Below are positions 1 to 8,201 of a stretch of 50,250 bases of DNA, one piece after another. Numbering within the stretch: position 1 is the first letter of the stretch; each line of letters starts with the position of its first letter. The stretch spans positions 79,160 to 129,409 of the forward strand of contig JAUMZQ010000004.1 in the NCBI GenBank assembly GCA_030528055.1, in the 5' to 3' direction. The notes below the pieces were generated by a model. The model was not told the origin of the DNA. It was given only the letters and a program-made list of their open reading frames with translations, and searched no databases. The position numbers and the translations under genes are program-made. The stretch comes from Streptococcus sp. (GTDB lineage Bacteria; Bacillota; Bacilli; Lactobacillales; Streptococcaceae).

Positions 1-712
1 CACGAATCAAACTTCTGGCTTTATCTAGTTTTTGTTCTACTATTAGCTGGATCAAATCAAAAATATTATCTTGAAGTGTCTTAGGAATAGCTTGTTGAAT
101 GTCCTCTACTTCTATCTGATTATTTTTTTTATAAGATTTTAAAAATACTAAATTCTTACTAATTTCACTAAATTGAAAACCTGATTTAATCAATAATTCT
201 TCAAAAGAATTTTCCGAAAAATGTAGTTGCATTTGTTTTGATTCGTTTATAAAGTAAGCATGTAAATCCGCTTCTTTTAATGCCGTTGCTTCAAAGACTT
301 TCCCGTCTTGTTTCATTCGTTTAACAATTCGGCGTTTTCCATCTAATTTTCCTTCTGCAAAAATAATTAATTTAGTCGTTTCAGATGGATTTTCCAAATA
401 TTTTTCAAAAGACTGCAACTCCGCATCCGTTAAATAACGTTTTTTACTGGTCGTCAAATCAATGAAATGATCTAAAATAATCATTTTCTGATTATCAAAA
501 AAAGGAAGACTAACCAGATCCAATTCAACATCTGAGTAATTGGTTTCTTTCATATCAAAAATAGTAGTATTCAAATCAGATGAATCAAAATGAATTTGCT
601 TGAAAAATTGTTCTTTAAGAATTTCCAGTTGACCAACATCATCTCCAGTTAAAATTGTTAGATTGGGAAGATTCGAAGGAGTTAGTTTTTTTATTTTTTC
701 AATGACTAGCAT
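1..712 (-). CDS. holA: DNA polymerase III delta subunit, 5' part (cut by window edge)
   Basis: The reading frame runs from ATG at 712 off the left end of the window, giving about 237 N-terminal residues. The start has a good ribosome binding site (AAGGAAAA, about 6 nt upstream). Translation gives ...NLTILTGDDVGQLEILKEQF near the N-terminus, then LIIFAEGKLDGKRRIVKRM and EVEDIQQAIPKTLQDNIFDL. These match the delta (HolA) family, which loads the beta clamp within the clamp-loader complex. The C-terminal domain lies outside the window. In many streptococci holA sits close to comEC; here the DUF805 array lies between them and the strands are opposed. Identification is from family resemblance of the translation. 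Confidence 0.9.
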   Translation of the reverse strand, partial: MLVIEKIKKLTPSNLPNLTILTGDDVGQLEILKEQFFKQIHFDSSDLNTTIFDMKETNYSDVELDLVSLPFFDNQKMIILDHFIDLTTSKKRYLTDAELQSFEKYLENPSETTKLIIFAEGKLDGKRRIVKRMKQDGKVFEATALKEADLHAYFINESKQMQLHFSENSFEELLIKSGFQFSEISKNLVFLKSYKKNNQIEVEDIQQAIPKTLQDNIFDLIQLIVEQKLDKARSLIR

Positions 713-775
713 GTTAGTTTTCCTTCACATTTCTAATTATATTGATTGTAACAAAAAAGCTCCAAAAAGTCTGCC

Positions 776-1768
776 TTATTTTTCAGTATCTTCCTTGGGA
801 TACAATAAATCCCAGTCATGACGAAGTTTTGTCATTAATTTCATCACATCATAAGTATAATCAAGATGCATAAAGTCCCCTACACCTGCCACTGTCTTTT
901 CCATATCAGACACCTCGTACATAAGGGCTTGATTTGTTGAACCAGCTTCAACTACTTCTTGCTTTCCATTTTCTGTATAAGTGATAATAGCTTTTTGTCC
1001 ACGAGGATAGTCAAAGAGTTCAATAAATCCTTTATCGTAAGCAAGTGTTGCTCTCTTTGGTTGCTTAGCATGAAGTGTCAAGGAAATTGTTGCCATTTCT
1101 CCATTTTTATTAGTTAAAAGAATACCAACTTGCTCATCTACACCACTGGGAGCAAATTGTACTTGAGAAACAACTTGATTAGGAGTTTCCGACATGAACC
1201 AACGAGTCAACGAGAGCGCATAGACACCAATATCCAACAAAGCTCCTCCAGCCAAAGAACGATTAAAGAAGCGGTTGCTCATATCATATTCTTTATAACT
1301 ACCAAAATTAAGTTGAGCCATTTTTAAATTACCTAATTTGTTACTAGAAATAATTTGTTCAAGCTGTTGATAAATGGGCATATGATAAATGGTCATGGCT
1401 TCTGCTAAGATAAGATTATTTTTGTTAGCTAAAGAGACAGCTTCTTCCAGCTCGTCTACATTCAATGTAATGGATTTTTCGCAAAGAACATGTTTCCCAT
1501 TTTTCAGAGCCTTACGCAAATAATCAATATGAGTATTATGCGGAGTAGAGATGTAGATAATATCCACATTTTCATCCTCAAAAACATCCTCAATGGTATC
1601 ATAGACTTTTTCTATATTATACTTTTTAGCAAATTCCATCCCTTTAGTATGAGTTCGGTTAGCCACAGAGTAAAGATTTCCTCCCATATTCTGCAAAGCT
1701 TGAGCTAATTCATTTGCTATAACACCTGTTCCTAGTGTTGCCCATCTATACTGTACTTTTTCCTTCAT
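776..1768 (-). CDS. Gfo/Idh/MocA family NAD(P)-dependent oxidoreductase
   Basis: This 330-residue protein has an N-terminal Rossmann fold with GTGVIA at residues 13-18 and a family CEK-type motif (CEKS, 96-99) at the active-site edge. The C-terminal alpha/beta domain contains GGALLDIGVYAL around 174-185. Such enzymes oxidise or reduce sugars, inositols or trans-dihydrodiols with NAD(P). Substrate cannot be read from sequence. The ribosome binding site is GAGGAA. The gene is separated from holA by 63 bp on the same strand, so the two may be cotranscribed. Confidence 0.9.
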   Translation of the reverse strand: MKEKVQYRWATLGTGVIANELAQALQNMGGNLYSVANRTHTKGMEFAKKYNIEKVYDTIEDVFEDENVDIIYISTPHNTHIDYLRKALKNGKHVLCEKSITLNVDELEEAVSLANKNNLILAEAMTIYHMPIYQQLEQIISSNKLGNLKMAQLNFGSYKEYDMSNRFFNRSLAGGALLDIGVYALSLTRWFMSETPNQVVSQVQFAPSGVDEQVGILLTNKNGEMATISLTLHAKQPKRATLAYDKGFIELFDYPRGQKAIITYTENGKQEVVEAGSTNQALMYEVSDMEKTVAGVGDFMHLDYTYDVMKLMTKLRHDWDLLYPKEDTEK

Positions 1769-1872
1769 TTCGCTTCCTCTTATCTACTAAAATAATCTTC
1801 TTCCTAATCCAACCATAAAATAATTAGTTCCATTATAACACAATACTTTTCCTTAAAGATACGCTTATATGC

Positions 1873-1897
1873 AAAGCATTTCACTAAGAAATGCTTT
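1873..1897 (-). terminator. Hairpin after DUF805 copy 1
   Basis: AAAGCATTTC and GAAATGCTTT form a perfect 10-bp stem with a 5-nt loop, just after the stop of the first DUF805 gene. On the minus strand only three T follow before GCATAT, so its U-tract is weaker than in the two copies downstream of the sister genes (2572-2602 and 3422-3452), with which it shares sequence. Confidence 0.7.
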
Positions 1898-1899
1898 TT

Positions 1900-2463
1900 C
1901 TAATCTTTTGTTTCAAATCGATTATCAATCGGTTGAGATGATTGTTGTTCTTGCGTGGGTTGGATATTTTGTTGAGTTGGTTGCTGACCAAAATCTTGTG
2001 GTGCTTGACCAAACTGTTGTCCTTGAACTGATAAGGTTTCAAATTCGGATGGATTATTTTCTACTGATCTGTTTTTTTGACAAAGTAAAATAATCAAATC
2101 AATATTACATGGTAAAAATACCCATTTAGCTAAAACGGCTATTTCATGTATAAATAAACCTATTGTTGGAACAAATGTTAAAAAAATAAAAGTCCAATGG
2201 AGATCTGCATCACGTAAACGGCGAATTGTTATGGCATAAAAAGGAATTATGTTAGCCAGCACAAACAGACGAAACATGACTTCTAATATGATTTCCCCAG
2301 TCGCTTCAATATCCTCATCAATATCAAATAGAAGAATAAAAACAAGCATTGTCACTATAATAATAATCATATTCATCAATACAGCCAACCAGTATTCTGA
2401 GCGACTAGAGCGACCTGAAAAATCAACATAATGTTTCCAATATTTTTTATAAGCAGTAAGCAT
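1900..2463 (-). CDS. DUF805 family membrane protein, array copy 1
   Basis: This 187-residue protein has the DUF805 signature: FSGRSSRSEYW near residues 15-25 and RRLRDADLHW after the second hydrophobic stretch. About four hydrophobic segments are followed by a Gln/Pro-rich tail (QFGQAPQDFGQQPTQQ) ending RFETKD. DUF805 proteins are small membrane proteins of unknown function. It is the most diverged of copies 1-3: its ribosome binding region reads GGGGGC instead of AGGAG, its terminator is weak, and its RRLRDAG motif is RRLRDAD. This may indicate lower expression or early decay. The reading frame is intact. Confidence 0.85.
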   Translation of the reverse strand: MLTAYKKYWKHYVDFSGRSSRSEYWLAVLMNMIIIIVTMLVFILLFDIDEDIEATGEIILEVMFRLFVLANIIPFYAITIRRLRDADLHWTFIFLTFVPTIGLFIHEIAVLAKWVFLPCNIDLIILLCQKNRSVENNPSEFETLSVQGQQFGQAPQDFGQQPTQQNIQPTQEQQSSQPIDNRFETKD

Positions 2464-2491
2464 GATATGCCCCCAAAAAATTTATATCGTC

Positions 2492-2520
2492 ATACTAACA
2501 TATATTTTTAAATTAATCAA
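2492..2520 (-). promoter_or_regulatory. Promoter of DUF805 copy 1
   Basis: On the minus strand TTGATT (2520-2515) is followed after exactly 17 nt by TAGTAT (2497-2492). The same pair with the same spacing stands upstream of all four DUF805 genes. Here the element overlapping the -35 has decayed to TTTGATTAATTTAAA, losing the TCAAA half found in copy 2. Confidence 0.75.
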
Positions 2521-2571
2521 AACATATTATATAGAGAAAAGTATTATTCACATCATTTATATAATAATATT

Positions 2572-2602
2572 AAAAAAGCATTTCATTAAGAAATGCTTTT
2601 TT
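2572..2602 (-). terminator. Terminator of DUF805 copy 2
   Basis: AAAAAAGCATTTC and GAAATGCTTTTTT form a 13-bp stem with a 5-nt loop, directly abutting the stop codon and followed by a T-run on the minus strand. It is near-identical to the hairpin at 3422-3452 and related to the one at 1873-1897. Confidence 0.85.
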
Positions 2603-3304
2603 CTAATCTTTTGTTTCAAATGGATTATCCGTCAGTTGAGTTGATTGTTGTTCCTCTTGAACAGATATGTTTTGTTGTTCTTGACTTTGTTGAGGTGGCT
2701 GACCAAACTGTTCGTTTTGAACTGGTTGTTGACCAAAACTTTGAGGTGATTGACTATTTACAAAGGAAGAATTCTCTACCCATTTTGTTTTTCGGCAAAG
2801 TAAGACAATCAAGATAATACCACATGGAACGGATATCCAATTTGCTAAATCTGTTATTCCTGGTACAAATAAATTTATTACTTGAACAACTTCCAATGGC
2901 ACGGATACCCAATTTACTAGAACTGCTATTCCTTGTATAAGTAAATTTAAGACTGGAACAACTCCCAAAAAAATAAAAGACCAGTGAAAACCTGCATCAC
3001 GTAAACGGCGAACTGTTATTGCACAAAAAGGAATCAAGTTGATAAGTACAACAATAAAAAAAAGGGTGAAAAGATAGCCAGAAACGAAAAAAAGAGCTAT
3101 TAGTAACACAAAAAAACCCATATAACTAAATTCGTAATCTGAGGAAAATTGTGAGTTGAAAAATGATATTCCTAAGTTCAGAACAAACATTACTACGAGA
3201 GCTAAAATAACATGAAACAAAACCGTCAGCCAATAATCTGAGCGACTAGATCGACCTGAAAAATCAATATAGTGTTTCCAGTATTTTTCATAAGCGGCAA
3301 ACAT
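2603..3304 (-). CDS. DUF805 family membrane protein, array copy 2
   Basis: This 233-residue paralogue has FSGRSSRSDYW at residues 15-25 and RRLRDAGFHW after several hydrophobic segments. It carries an extra hydrophobic segment between the signature and the RRLRDAG motif compared with copies 1 and 4. The Gln-rich tail contains QSFGQQPVQ and ends NPFETKD. The start has AGGAG seven nt upstream of ATG. The gene has its own promoter and terminator, so it is probably a monocistronic unit. Function is unknown. Confidence 0.88.
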   Translation of the reverse strand: MFAAYEKYWKHYIDFSGRSSRSDYWLTVLFHVILALVVMFVLNLGISFFNSQFSSDYEFSYMGFFVLLIALFFVSGYLFTLFFIVVLINLIPFCAITVRRLRDAGFHWSFIFLGVVPVLNLLIQGIAVLVNWVSVPLEVVQVINLFVPGITDLANWISVPCGIILIVLLCRKTKWVENSSFVNSQSPQSFGQQPVQNEQFGQPPQQSQEQQNISVQEEQQSTQLTDNPFETKD

Positions 3305-3333
3305 AATATTCTCCTAAAAAGTTTATATCAATT

Positions 3334-3362
3334 ATACTAGCATATTATTTGAAATTAATCAA
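3334..3362 (-). promoter_or_regulatory. Promoter of DUF805 copy 2 with palindromic -35 region
   Basis: TTGATT (3362-3357), 17 nt, TAGTAT (3339-3334). The -35 lies in TTTGATTAATTTCAAA, an inverted repeat TTTGA-N6-TCAAA that could bind a dimeric regulator. The regulator is not identifiable from sequence. Confidence 0.75.
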
Positions 3363-3421
3363 ACTATCTAGAAACTATTTAAAGAGAAGGATAGGATTCA
3401 TATCATTTATATAGTAATATG

Positions 3422-3452
3422 AAAAAAGCATTTCACAATGAAATGCTTTTTT
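3422..3452 (-). terminator. Terminator of DUF805 copy 3
   Basis: AAAAAAGCATTTC and GAAATGCTTTTTT with loop ACAAT abut the stop codon of copy 3. It has the same arms as the copy 2 terminator, so the duplicated unit included the terminator. Confidence 0.85.
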
Positions 3453-4136
3453 CTAATCTTTTGTTTCAAATGAATTATCTGTCGGTTGAGGTGATTGTTG
3501 TTCCTCTTGAACAGATGTGTTTTGTTGACCTTGAACTGGTTGTTGACCAAAACTTTGAGGTGATTGACCAAACTGTTGACCTTGAACTGGTTGTTGACCA
3601 AAGCCTTGGGGTGATTGATCAAATTGTTGATCTTGAAGCGGCTGTGAAACAAAACCAGATTGACCATTTACAAAAGTGTTATTCTCTATCAATTTTGTTT
3701 TTTGACAAAGCAAGGCAATCATAGCAATATTACATGGAAAAGATATCAAAATTGCTAAAGAATCTATCCCTGGAATCATTGAACCTATTGCTGGACCAAG
3801 TGTTAAAAAGATAAAAGCCCAATGATAACCAGCATCACGTAAACGACGAACTGTAATAGCATAAGAAGGGATTAAATTGACAAGCCAAAATATAACGATT
3901 AATATGAAAAAAACACTCAAAGTTGAAAAAACACTAAGTAAAGCTGCAAAATTTTTAACACCCGAATTATAGTCAATAGAAGCATCTAAAGTAAGAATTG
4001 AAAAAATTAGAAATACAATAGAAATTGGCACAACAATGATAACGTTCATTAATACAACCCACCAATAGTCTGAACGACTGGAGCGACCCGAAAAATCAAC
4101 ATAGTGAGACCAGTATTTTTTATAAGCAGCAAACAT
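3453..4136 (-). CDS. DUF805 family membrane protein, array copy 3
   Basis: This 227-residue paralogue has FSGRSSRSDYWW at residues 15-26, hydrophobic segments and RRLRDAGYHW. It has the longest Gln/Pro tail of the array. The tail contains a 17-residue unit (GQQFGQSPQSFGQQPVQ) in tandem, encoded by about 51-bp DNA repeats around 3525-3640, and ends NSFETKD. The start has AGGAG and a private TTGATT-N17-TAGTAT promoter. The tail is predicted disordered and presumably lies on one side of the membrane. Its role is unknown. Confidence 0.88.
   Translation of the reverse strand: MFAAYKKYWSHYVDFSGRSSRSDYWWVVLMNVIIVVPISIVFLIFSILTLDASIDYNSGVKNFAALLSVFSTLSVFFILIVIFWLVNLIPSYAITVRRLRDAGYHWAFIFLTLGPAIGSMIPGIDSLAILISFPCNIAMIALLCQKTKLIENNTFVNGQSGFVSQPLQDQQFDQSPQGFGQQPVQGQQFGQSPQSFGQQPVQGQQNTSVQEEQQSPQPTDNSFETKD
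3525..3640 (-). repeat. 51-bp tandem repeat encoding a Gln/Pro-rich tail
   Basis: The plus strand shows TTGACCTTGAACTGGTTGTT...GACCAAA blocks recurring with a 51-bp period: one near-perfect pair plus a more diverged third block. Related single blocks occur in the tails of the other DUF805 copies. The in-frame period (17 codons) suggests growth by slippage or unequal exchange under selection for frame. Confidence 0.75.
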
Positions 4137-4166
4137 AACACTCTCCTAAAGTATTTAATTGTAACA

Positions 4167-4195
4167 ATACTACAATATTTTTTGAAATTAATCAA
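4167..4195 (-). promoter_or_regulatory. Promoter of DUF805 copy 3
   Basis: TTGATT (4195-4190), 17 nt, TAGTAT (4172-4167) on the minus strand, with the conserved TTGATTAATTTCAAA element. Confidence 0.75.
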
Positions 4196-4284
4196 GATGA
4201 TTGATAAGAAGATTATATCCTGTATTATCCTAATTATAAAAAATTAGTATCTCATTCTAAAAATATTGATATATCTGTATAACA

Positions 4285-4313
4285 TAAAAAGTATCCCTGA
4301 AAGAGATACTTTT
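4285..4313 (-). terminator. Terminator of DUF805 copy 4
   Basis: AAAAGTATC and GATACTTTT form a stem followed by T-rich sequence on the minus strand. It is unrelated to the terminator shared by copies 1-3, so copy 4 differs at its 3' end. Confidence 0.7.
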
Positions 4314-4359
4314 ACGTTATTTTACTATTTCAAATTTTATAAAGCAATCACTCAATTAA

Positions 4360-4977
4360 CTATTCTTCTTGAATTGATGTATCTTGTTGTTCTTGCGTTG
4401 GTTGGATACTTTGTTGAGCTGGTTCTTCTTGAACTAGTTGGTTAATCTGTTGGCCTTGAGTCGGTTGTTGACCAAAGTCTTGGCTTGGTTGATTAAACTG
4501 TTGACCTTGAGTCGGTTGTTGGCCATTTATGAAAGCAGCATTTTCAATCCATTTTGTTTTTTGACAAAGCAAAACAATCAAAACAATAAAACATGGAAGA
4601 GATATCAAACTTGCTAAAGGAGCTATTCCTGGAATCATTGAAGCTATTGCTGGACCAAGTTTTAGAAAAATAAAAGCCCAATGGAAACCTGCATCGCGTA
4701 AACGACGAACCGTAAGAGCATAATCAGGAATTAAATTTGCGAGCAAAAATAATAAGGCAATTATAAAAATAGGTCCTCCTGTTGACAGCATAGCTAATGC
4801 CGGTTCCTCATAAGGATATGAATTACCGATAGAAGCTATTAAAGCACTTGCACCTATAATCACAAAAATAGAACCAAGAATAACATTTATCAAAAAAACC
4901 CACCAATAGTCTGAACGACTAGAACGACCTGAGAAATCAGCATAGTGAGTCCAGTATTTTTTGTAAGCAGCAAACAT
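4360..4977 (-). CDS. DUF805 family membrane protein, array copy 4
   Basis: This 205-residue paralogue has FSGRSSRSDYWW at residues 15-26 and RRLRDAGFHW after two or three hydrophobic segments. The Gln-rich tail carries QQPTQGQQFNQPSQDFGQQ. It lacks the FETKD terminus shared by the other three and ends instead in DTSIQEE. It has AAGGAG as ribosome binding site and its own promoter. Its different tail and terminator suggest it is the outgroup or parental copy of the array. Function is unknown. Confidence 0.88.
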   Translation of the reverse strand: MFAAYKKYWTHYADFSGRSSRSDYWWVFLINVILGSIFVIIGASALIASIGNSYPYEEPALAMLSTGGPIFIIALLFLLANLIPDYALTVRRLRDAGFHWAFIFLKLGPAIASMIPGIAPLASLISLPCFIVLIVLLCQKTKWIENAAFINGQQPTQGQQFNQPSQDFGQQPTQGQQINQLVQEEPAQQSIQPTQEQQDTSIQEE

Positions 4978-5007
4978 AACATTCTCCTTAAATATTTAAT
5001 AGTGATA

Positions 5008-5036
5008 ATACTATCATATTTTTTGAAATTAATCAA
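5008..5036 (-). promoter_or_regulatory. Promoter of DUF805 copy 4
   Basis: TTGATT (5036-5031), 17 nt, TAGTAT (5013-5008) on the minus strand, with the shared TTGATTAATTTCAAA element. It lies back to back with the comEA upstream region. Confidence 0.75.
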
Positions 5037-5212
5037 GATAGGCAAGAATTATTTATTAAAAATTAGCTACTGTATGATTAAACATTCTATCCACAATATA
5101 GTAGCCTTCAACTATCTATAAAGAAAAAGCATATAAAATTTCCAAGTTTTTTTGATAATCAAGAAAATTCGACAGCTATTTATTTCATTTACAACAAGAA
5201 TTTGATATTTTT

Positions 5213-5220
5213 TGCGAATA
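5213..5220 (+). promoter_or_regulatory. ComX (SigX) com-box / CIN-box of comEA
   Basis: TGCGAATA preceded by a T-run (GATATTTTT) lies 24 nt before the comEA ATG. The streptococcal CIN-box consensus is TACGAATA after a T-rich stretch; this copy differs at position 2 only. The position is as expected for the late competence sigma factor. No good sigma-A -35/-10 pair was seen here. Confidence 0.8.
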
Positions 5221-5244
5221 AATAAATTAGAAAAGGAGAACGAA

Positions 5245-5886
5245 ATGCTTGAAAAAATCATTCAAAAAATAATAGAATATAAAATATTTGTTGGTTTATC
5301 TCTTATTGGATTCATTATTGGGGGTAGCATTATATTAAAAAATACTAATACCTTATCTCAAAATAAAACTGAGGTTGTCAATCAAGAAATTACTAGTAAT
5401 TCTTCATCATCACACATGGAAATTTCTAATTCAAAGACACAGGAAGAAAAGGAAGAAGATATTACAATTGATGTTAAGGGAGCTGTCAAACAACCTGGTA
5501 TTTATCAAATGAAGGCAGGAAGTCGTGTTTATGAAGCACTTCAAAAAGCAGGTGGACTTACTGAAAATGCAGATCATAAGTCCATCAATCAAGCACAGAA
5601 ATTAAAAGATGAAAGCGTTATTTACGTTGCCACTCTTGGAGAAGAGGCGACAGATGTTACCAAGGAAACAGAAGAAAAAGATAAAAAAAGTAGTCTTGTA
5701 AATCTTAACACAGCAACAGAGACAGAGTTGCAAACTATTTCGGGTATTGGATTGAAGCGCGCTCAAGACATCATTAACTATCGCGAAACAAATGGAAATT
5801 TTAGAAGCATTGAGGATTTAAAAAATGTTTCTGGTTTTGGTGCAAAAACAATTGAAAAAATAAAAGATTATGTCACAGTGGATTAA
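5245..5886 (+). CDS. comEA: Competence protein ComEA, DNA receptor
   Basis: This is the membrane-anchored dsDNA-binding protein of the transformation machinery. A single transmembrane segment spans about residues 14-31. A Ser/Asn/Glu-rich linker leads to an SLBB-like domain (DVKGAVKQPGIYQMKAGSRV, from about 75). The C-terminal pair of helix-hairpin-helix motifs (LVNLNTATETELQTISGIG and VSGFGAKTIEKI) binds DNA. An in-frame TTG at 5212 would add 11 residues, but AAGGAG lies just upstream of the ATG at 5245, which I take as the start (213 residues). It overlaps comEC by 17 nt. Confidence 0.95.
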   Translation: MLEKIIQKIIEYKIFVGLSLIGFIIGGSIILKNTNTLSQNKTEVVNQEITSNSSSSHMEISNSKTQEEKEEDITIDVKGAVKQPGIYQMKAGSRVYEALQKAGGLTENADHKSINQAQKLKDESVIYVATLGEEATDVTKETEEKDKKSSLVNLNTATETELQTISGIGLKRAQDIINYRETNGNFRSIEDLKNVSGFGAKTIEKIKDYVTVD

Positions 5887-8110
5887 AAATTTCCCTATAA
5901 AACCGATTTATTTTTGCCTACTGATTGTTTGTCTTTATTTTACCATCCATCGTCTATCTGTCTTATCTTTTCTAGTTTTGTCTTACTTTATAATACAATT
6001 ATTTCGTAATTATTCTCGTAAAGTTTGTAGTCTTATTTTTATCCTATTAGCAGTATTTGCTTGCCTATTTTACAGTCATAAAAATCTAACAAAACAAAAT
6101 TTTGAAAAAGAACATCCACCTATTAAGCGCATCATCTTATTACCAGATACCATCAAAATAAATGGAGACTCTTTATCTTTTAGGGGAAAAAGCGGGAAAG
6201 AGACCTACCAAGTCTTTTATAAATTAAAATCAGAAAAGGAAAAAATAAATTTTCAACATTTATCCGATTTGGTAGAAATGGAAATAGAAGGAGAAATCAA
6301 TTTTGCAGAAGAACAACGAAATTTTTCTGGATTTAATTACCAATCTTATTTGCGAACACAATCCATTTATCGAATCATCAATATTGATAAGATTAACTCC
6401 ATTCAAGCAATCTCAAGTTGGAATCCGATGGACTGGCTATCTATCTTGCGAAGAAAAGCACTTGTTTTCATAAAAAATGAGTTTCCAAAACCGATGAATC
6501 AGTACATGACTGGATTGCTATTTGGCTATTTAGATTCTGATTTTGCGGATATGAATGAGTTGTACTCTAGTTTAGGAATTATCCACTTATTTGCTTTATC
6601 TGGTATGCAAGTAGGTTTTTTTATGGATGGTTTTCGAAAAATTCTTTTGCGTTTAGGGTTAACATCAGAAACAGTTGCTAAAATCCAGCTACCTTTTGCC
6701 TTTATTTATATCGGATTAACTGGTTTTTCAATTTCAGTTATTCGAAGTGTTATTCAGAAAATAGTATCACAGTATGGTTTAGTCAAGTTAGATAATTTTT
6801 CAATTACAATCATTCTTCTATCCATTCTCGTGCCTAATTTCCTTTTAACAATCGGTGGTGTGCTTTCTTGCGCCTATGCTTTCATCATTGCCATGATAGA
6901 TTTTGAACATCTGCCTAATATGAGAAAATGCTTAGCAGAAAGTTTTACTATTTCTTTAGGAATTTTACCGATTTTAGTCTTCTATTTTGGTGAGTTCCAA
7001 CCTTGGTCCATCCTCTTAACTTTTCTTTTTTCTGTTCTTTTTGATTTATTCATGCTCTCACTTCTTACTATTATCTTTTTACTTTCTCCATTTTTTATAT
7101 TTCATCAAGTGAATGTCTTTTTTGAAATATTGGAAAATAGTATTCGTTGGTGCTCTGAATTTTTTCCGCCCCCTTTTATTCTCGGTCAACCTCCTTTGTG
7201 GATTGTCTTAACGATTCTACTAATTTTAGCAATCCTTCATGATTTTAGGTGGAACAAACAGCTTGCATTCTCCTTTGGTTTCTTAGTCATTTTATTATTT
7301 TTTCTGGGAAAACATCCACTAGAAAACGAGGTGACAATTGTTGATATTGGTCAAGGAGATAGTATTTTTTTGCGTGATTGGACAGGAAAAACTATTTTAA
7401 TTGATGTAGGAGGACGCTTAGAAATTAAACAAAAAGAAAGTTGGCAAAAACAGACACATCCCTCAAATGCTGAAAAAACTCTGATTCCTTATCTTAAAAG
7501 TCGTGGGGTCAGTCGCATTGATACTTTAGTTTTAACTCACACCGATACTGACCATATGGGAGATATGCTTGAAGTTGCCAAAACATTTAAAATTTCCCAA
7601 GTGTTGATAAGCGAAGGCAGTTTGACCAATCCTGCTTTTGTCAACAAATTAAAAAACATGAACACAAAAATAAAAACAGCTCATGTGGGGGATAAAATCC
7701 CTATTATGGATGGCTTTTTACAAGTACTCTATCCTTCTGAAAAAGGTGACGGTTCCAATAATGATTCCATTGTTTTGTATGGTAATTTATTAAATACACG
7801 TTTTTTATTTACAGGTGATTTAGAAATGGAAGGAGAAAATTCACTTCTGAAAATGTATCCCAATCTAACGGTTGATGTTTTAAAAGCTGGTCACCATGGT
7901 AGTAAAGGTTCTTCTAGTTTAGAGTTTCTATCTGCTATCCGACCCAAAATGGTGCTTATATCAGCTGGAAAAAATAATCGTTACAAACATCCCCATCAAG
8001 AAACCCTTGATAGAATCAGCCAGATTGGAAGTACTATTTATCGTACTGACCAACAAGGTGCCATCCGATTTATCGGTTGGAACACTTGGTCAATAGAAAC
8101 AGTACGTTAA
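5870..8110 (+). CDS. comEC: Competence protein ComEC, DNA channel
   Basis: This 746-residue polytopic protein moves single-stranded DNA across the membrane during transformation. Hydrophobic segments near the N-terminus precede an OB-like extracytoplasmic region. The competence core follows (GLLFGYLDSDF, LFALSGMQVGFF) with more transmembrane segments. A C-terminal metallo-beta-lactamase-like domain has VDIGQGDSIFL near residue 491, LTHTDTDHMGD near 556 and AGHHGSKGSS. Length is normal for the family. The start overlaps the end of comEA, so translation is probably coupled. Confidence 0.95.
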   Translation: MSQWIKNFPIKPIYFCLLIVCLYFTIHRLSVLSFLVLSYFIIQLFRNYSRKVCSLIFILLAVFACLFYSHKNLTKQNFEKEHPPIKRIILLPDTIKINGDSLSFRGKSGKETYQVFYKLKSEKEKINFQHLSDLVEMEIEGEINFAEEQRNFSGFNYQSYLRTQSIYRIINIDKINSIQAISSWNPMDWLSILRRKALVFIKNEFPKPMNQYMTGLLFGYLDSDFADMNELYSSLGIIHLFALSGMQVGFFMDGFRKILLRLGLTSETVAKIQLPFAFIYIGLTGFSISVIRSVIQKIVSQYGLVKLDNFSITIILLSILVPNFLLTIGGVLSCAYAFIIAMIDFEHLPNMRKCLAESFTISLGILPILVFYFGEFQPWSILLTFLFSVLFDLFMLSLLTIIFLLSPFFIFHQVNVFFEILENSIRWCSEFFPPPFILGQPPLWIVLTILLILAILHDFRWNKQLAFSFGFLVILLFFLGKHPLENEVTIVDIGQGDSIFLRDWTGKTILIDVGGRLEIKQKESWQKQTHPSNAEKTLIPYLKSRGVSRIDTLVLTHTDTDHMGDMLEVAKTFKISQVLISEGSLTNPAFVNKLKNMNTKIKTAHVGDKIPIMDGFLQVLYPSEKGDGSNNDSIVLYGNLLNTRFLFTGDLEMEGENSLLKMYPNLTVDVLKAGHHGSKGSSSLEFLSAIRPKMVLISAGKNNRYKHPHQETLDRISQIGSTIYRTDQQGAIRFIGWNTWSIETVR

Positions 8111-8125
8111 GAAAATTCATTAAAT

Positions 8126-8171
8126 AAAAACACCTCATAAATTGAAAAATATCAACCAACGAGGTGTTTTG
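8126..8171. terminator. Bidirectional terminator between comEC and HAD gene
   Basis: AAAAACACCTC and GAGGTGTTTT form a stem with A/T-rich flanks on both sides, between two converging genes. It can serve both strands. Confidence 0.8.
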
Positions 8172-8201
8172 TATAAGTGTAACAAGCGATTTTACTATAA
8201 T

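Noticed and set aside
3520..3640. CRISPR-like regular repeats.
   Set aside because: The period is in-frame coding sequence for a Gln/Pro tail, repeats touch each other without unique spacers, and no cas genes are present.
3407..3724. Open frames on either strand overlapping the DUF805 tails.
   Set aside because: They are shadow frames of the Gln-rich repeats; composition is low complexity and there is no independent ribosome site.
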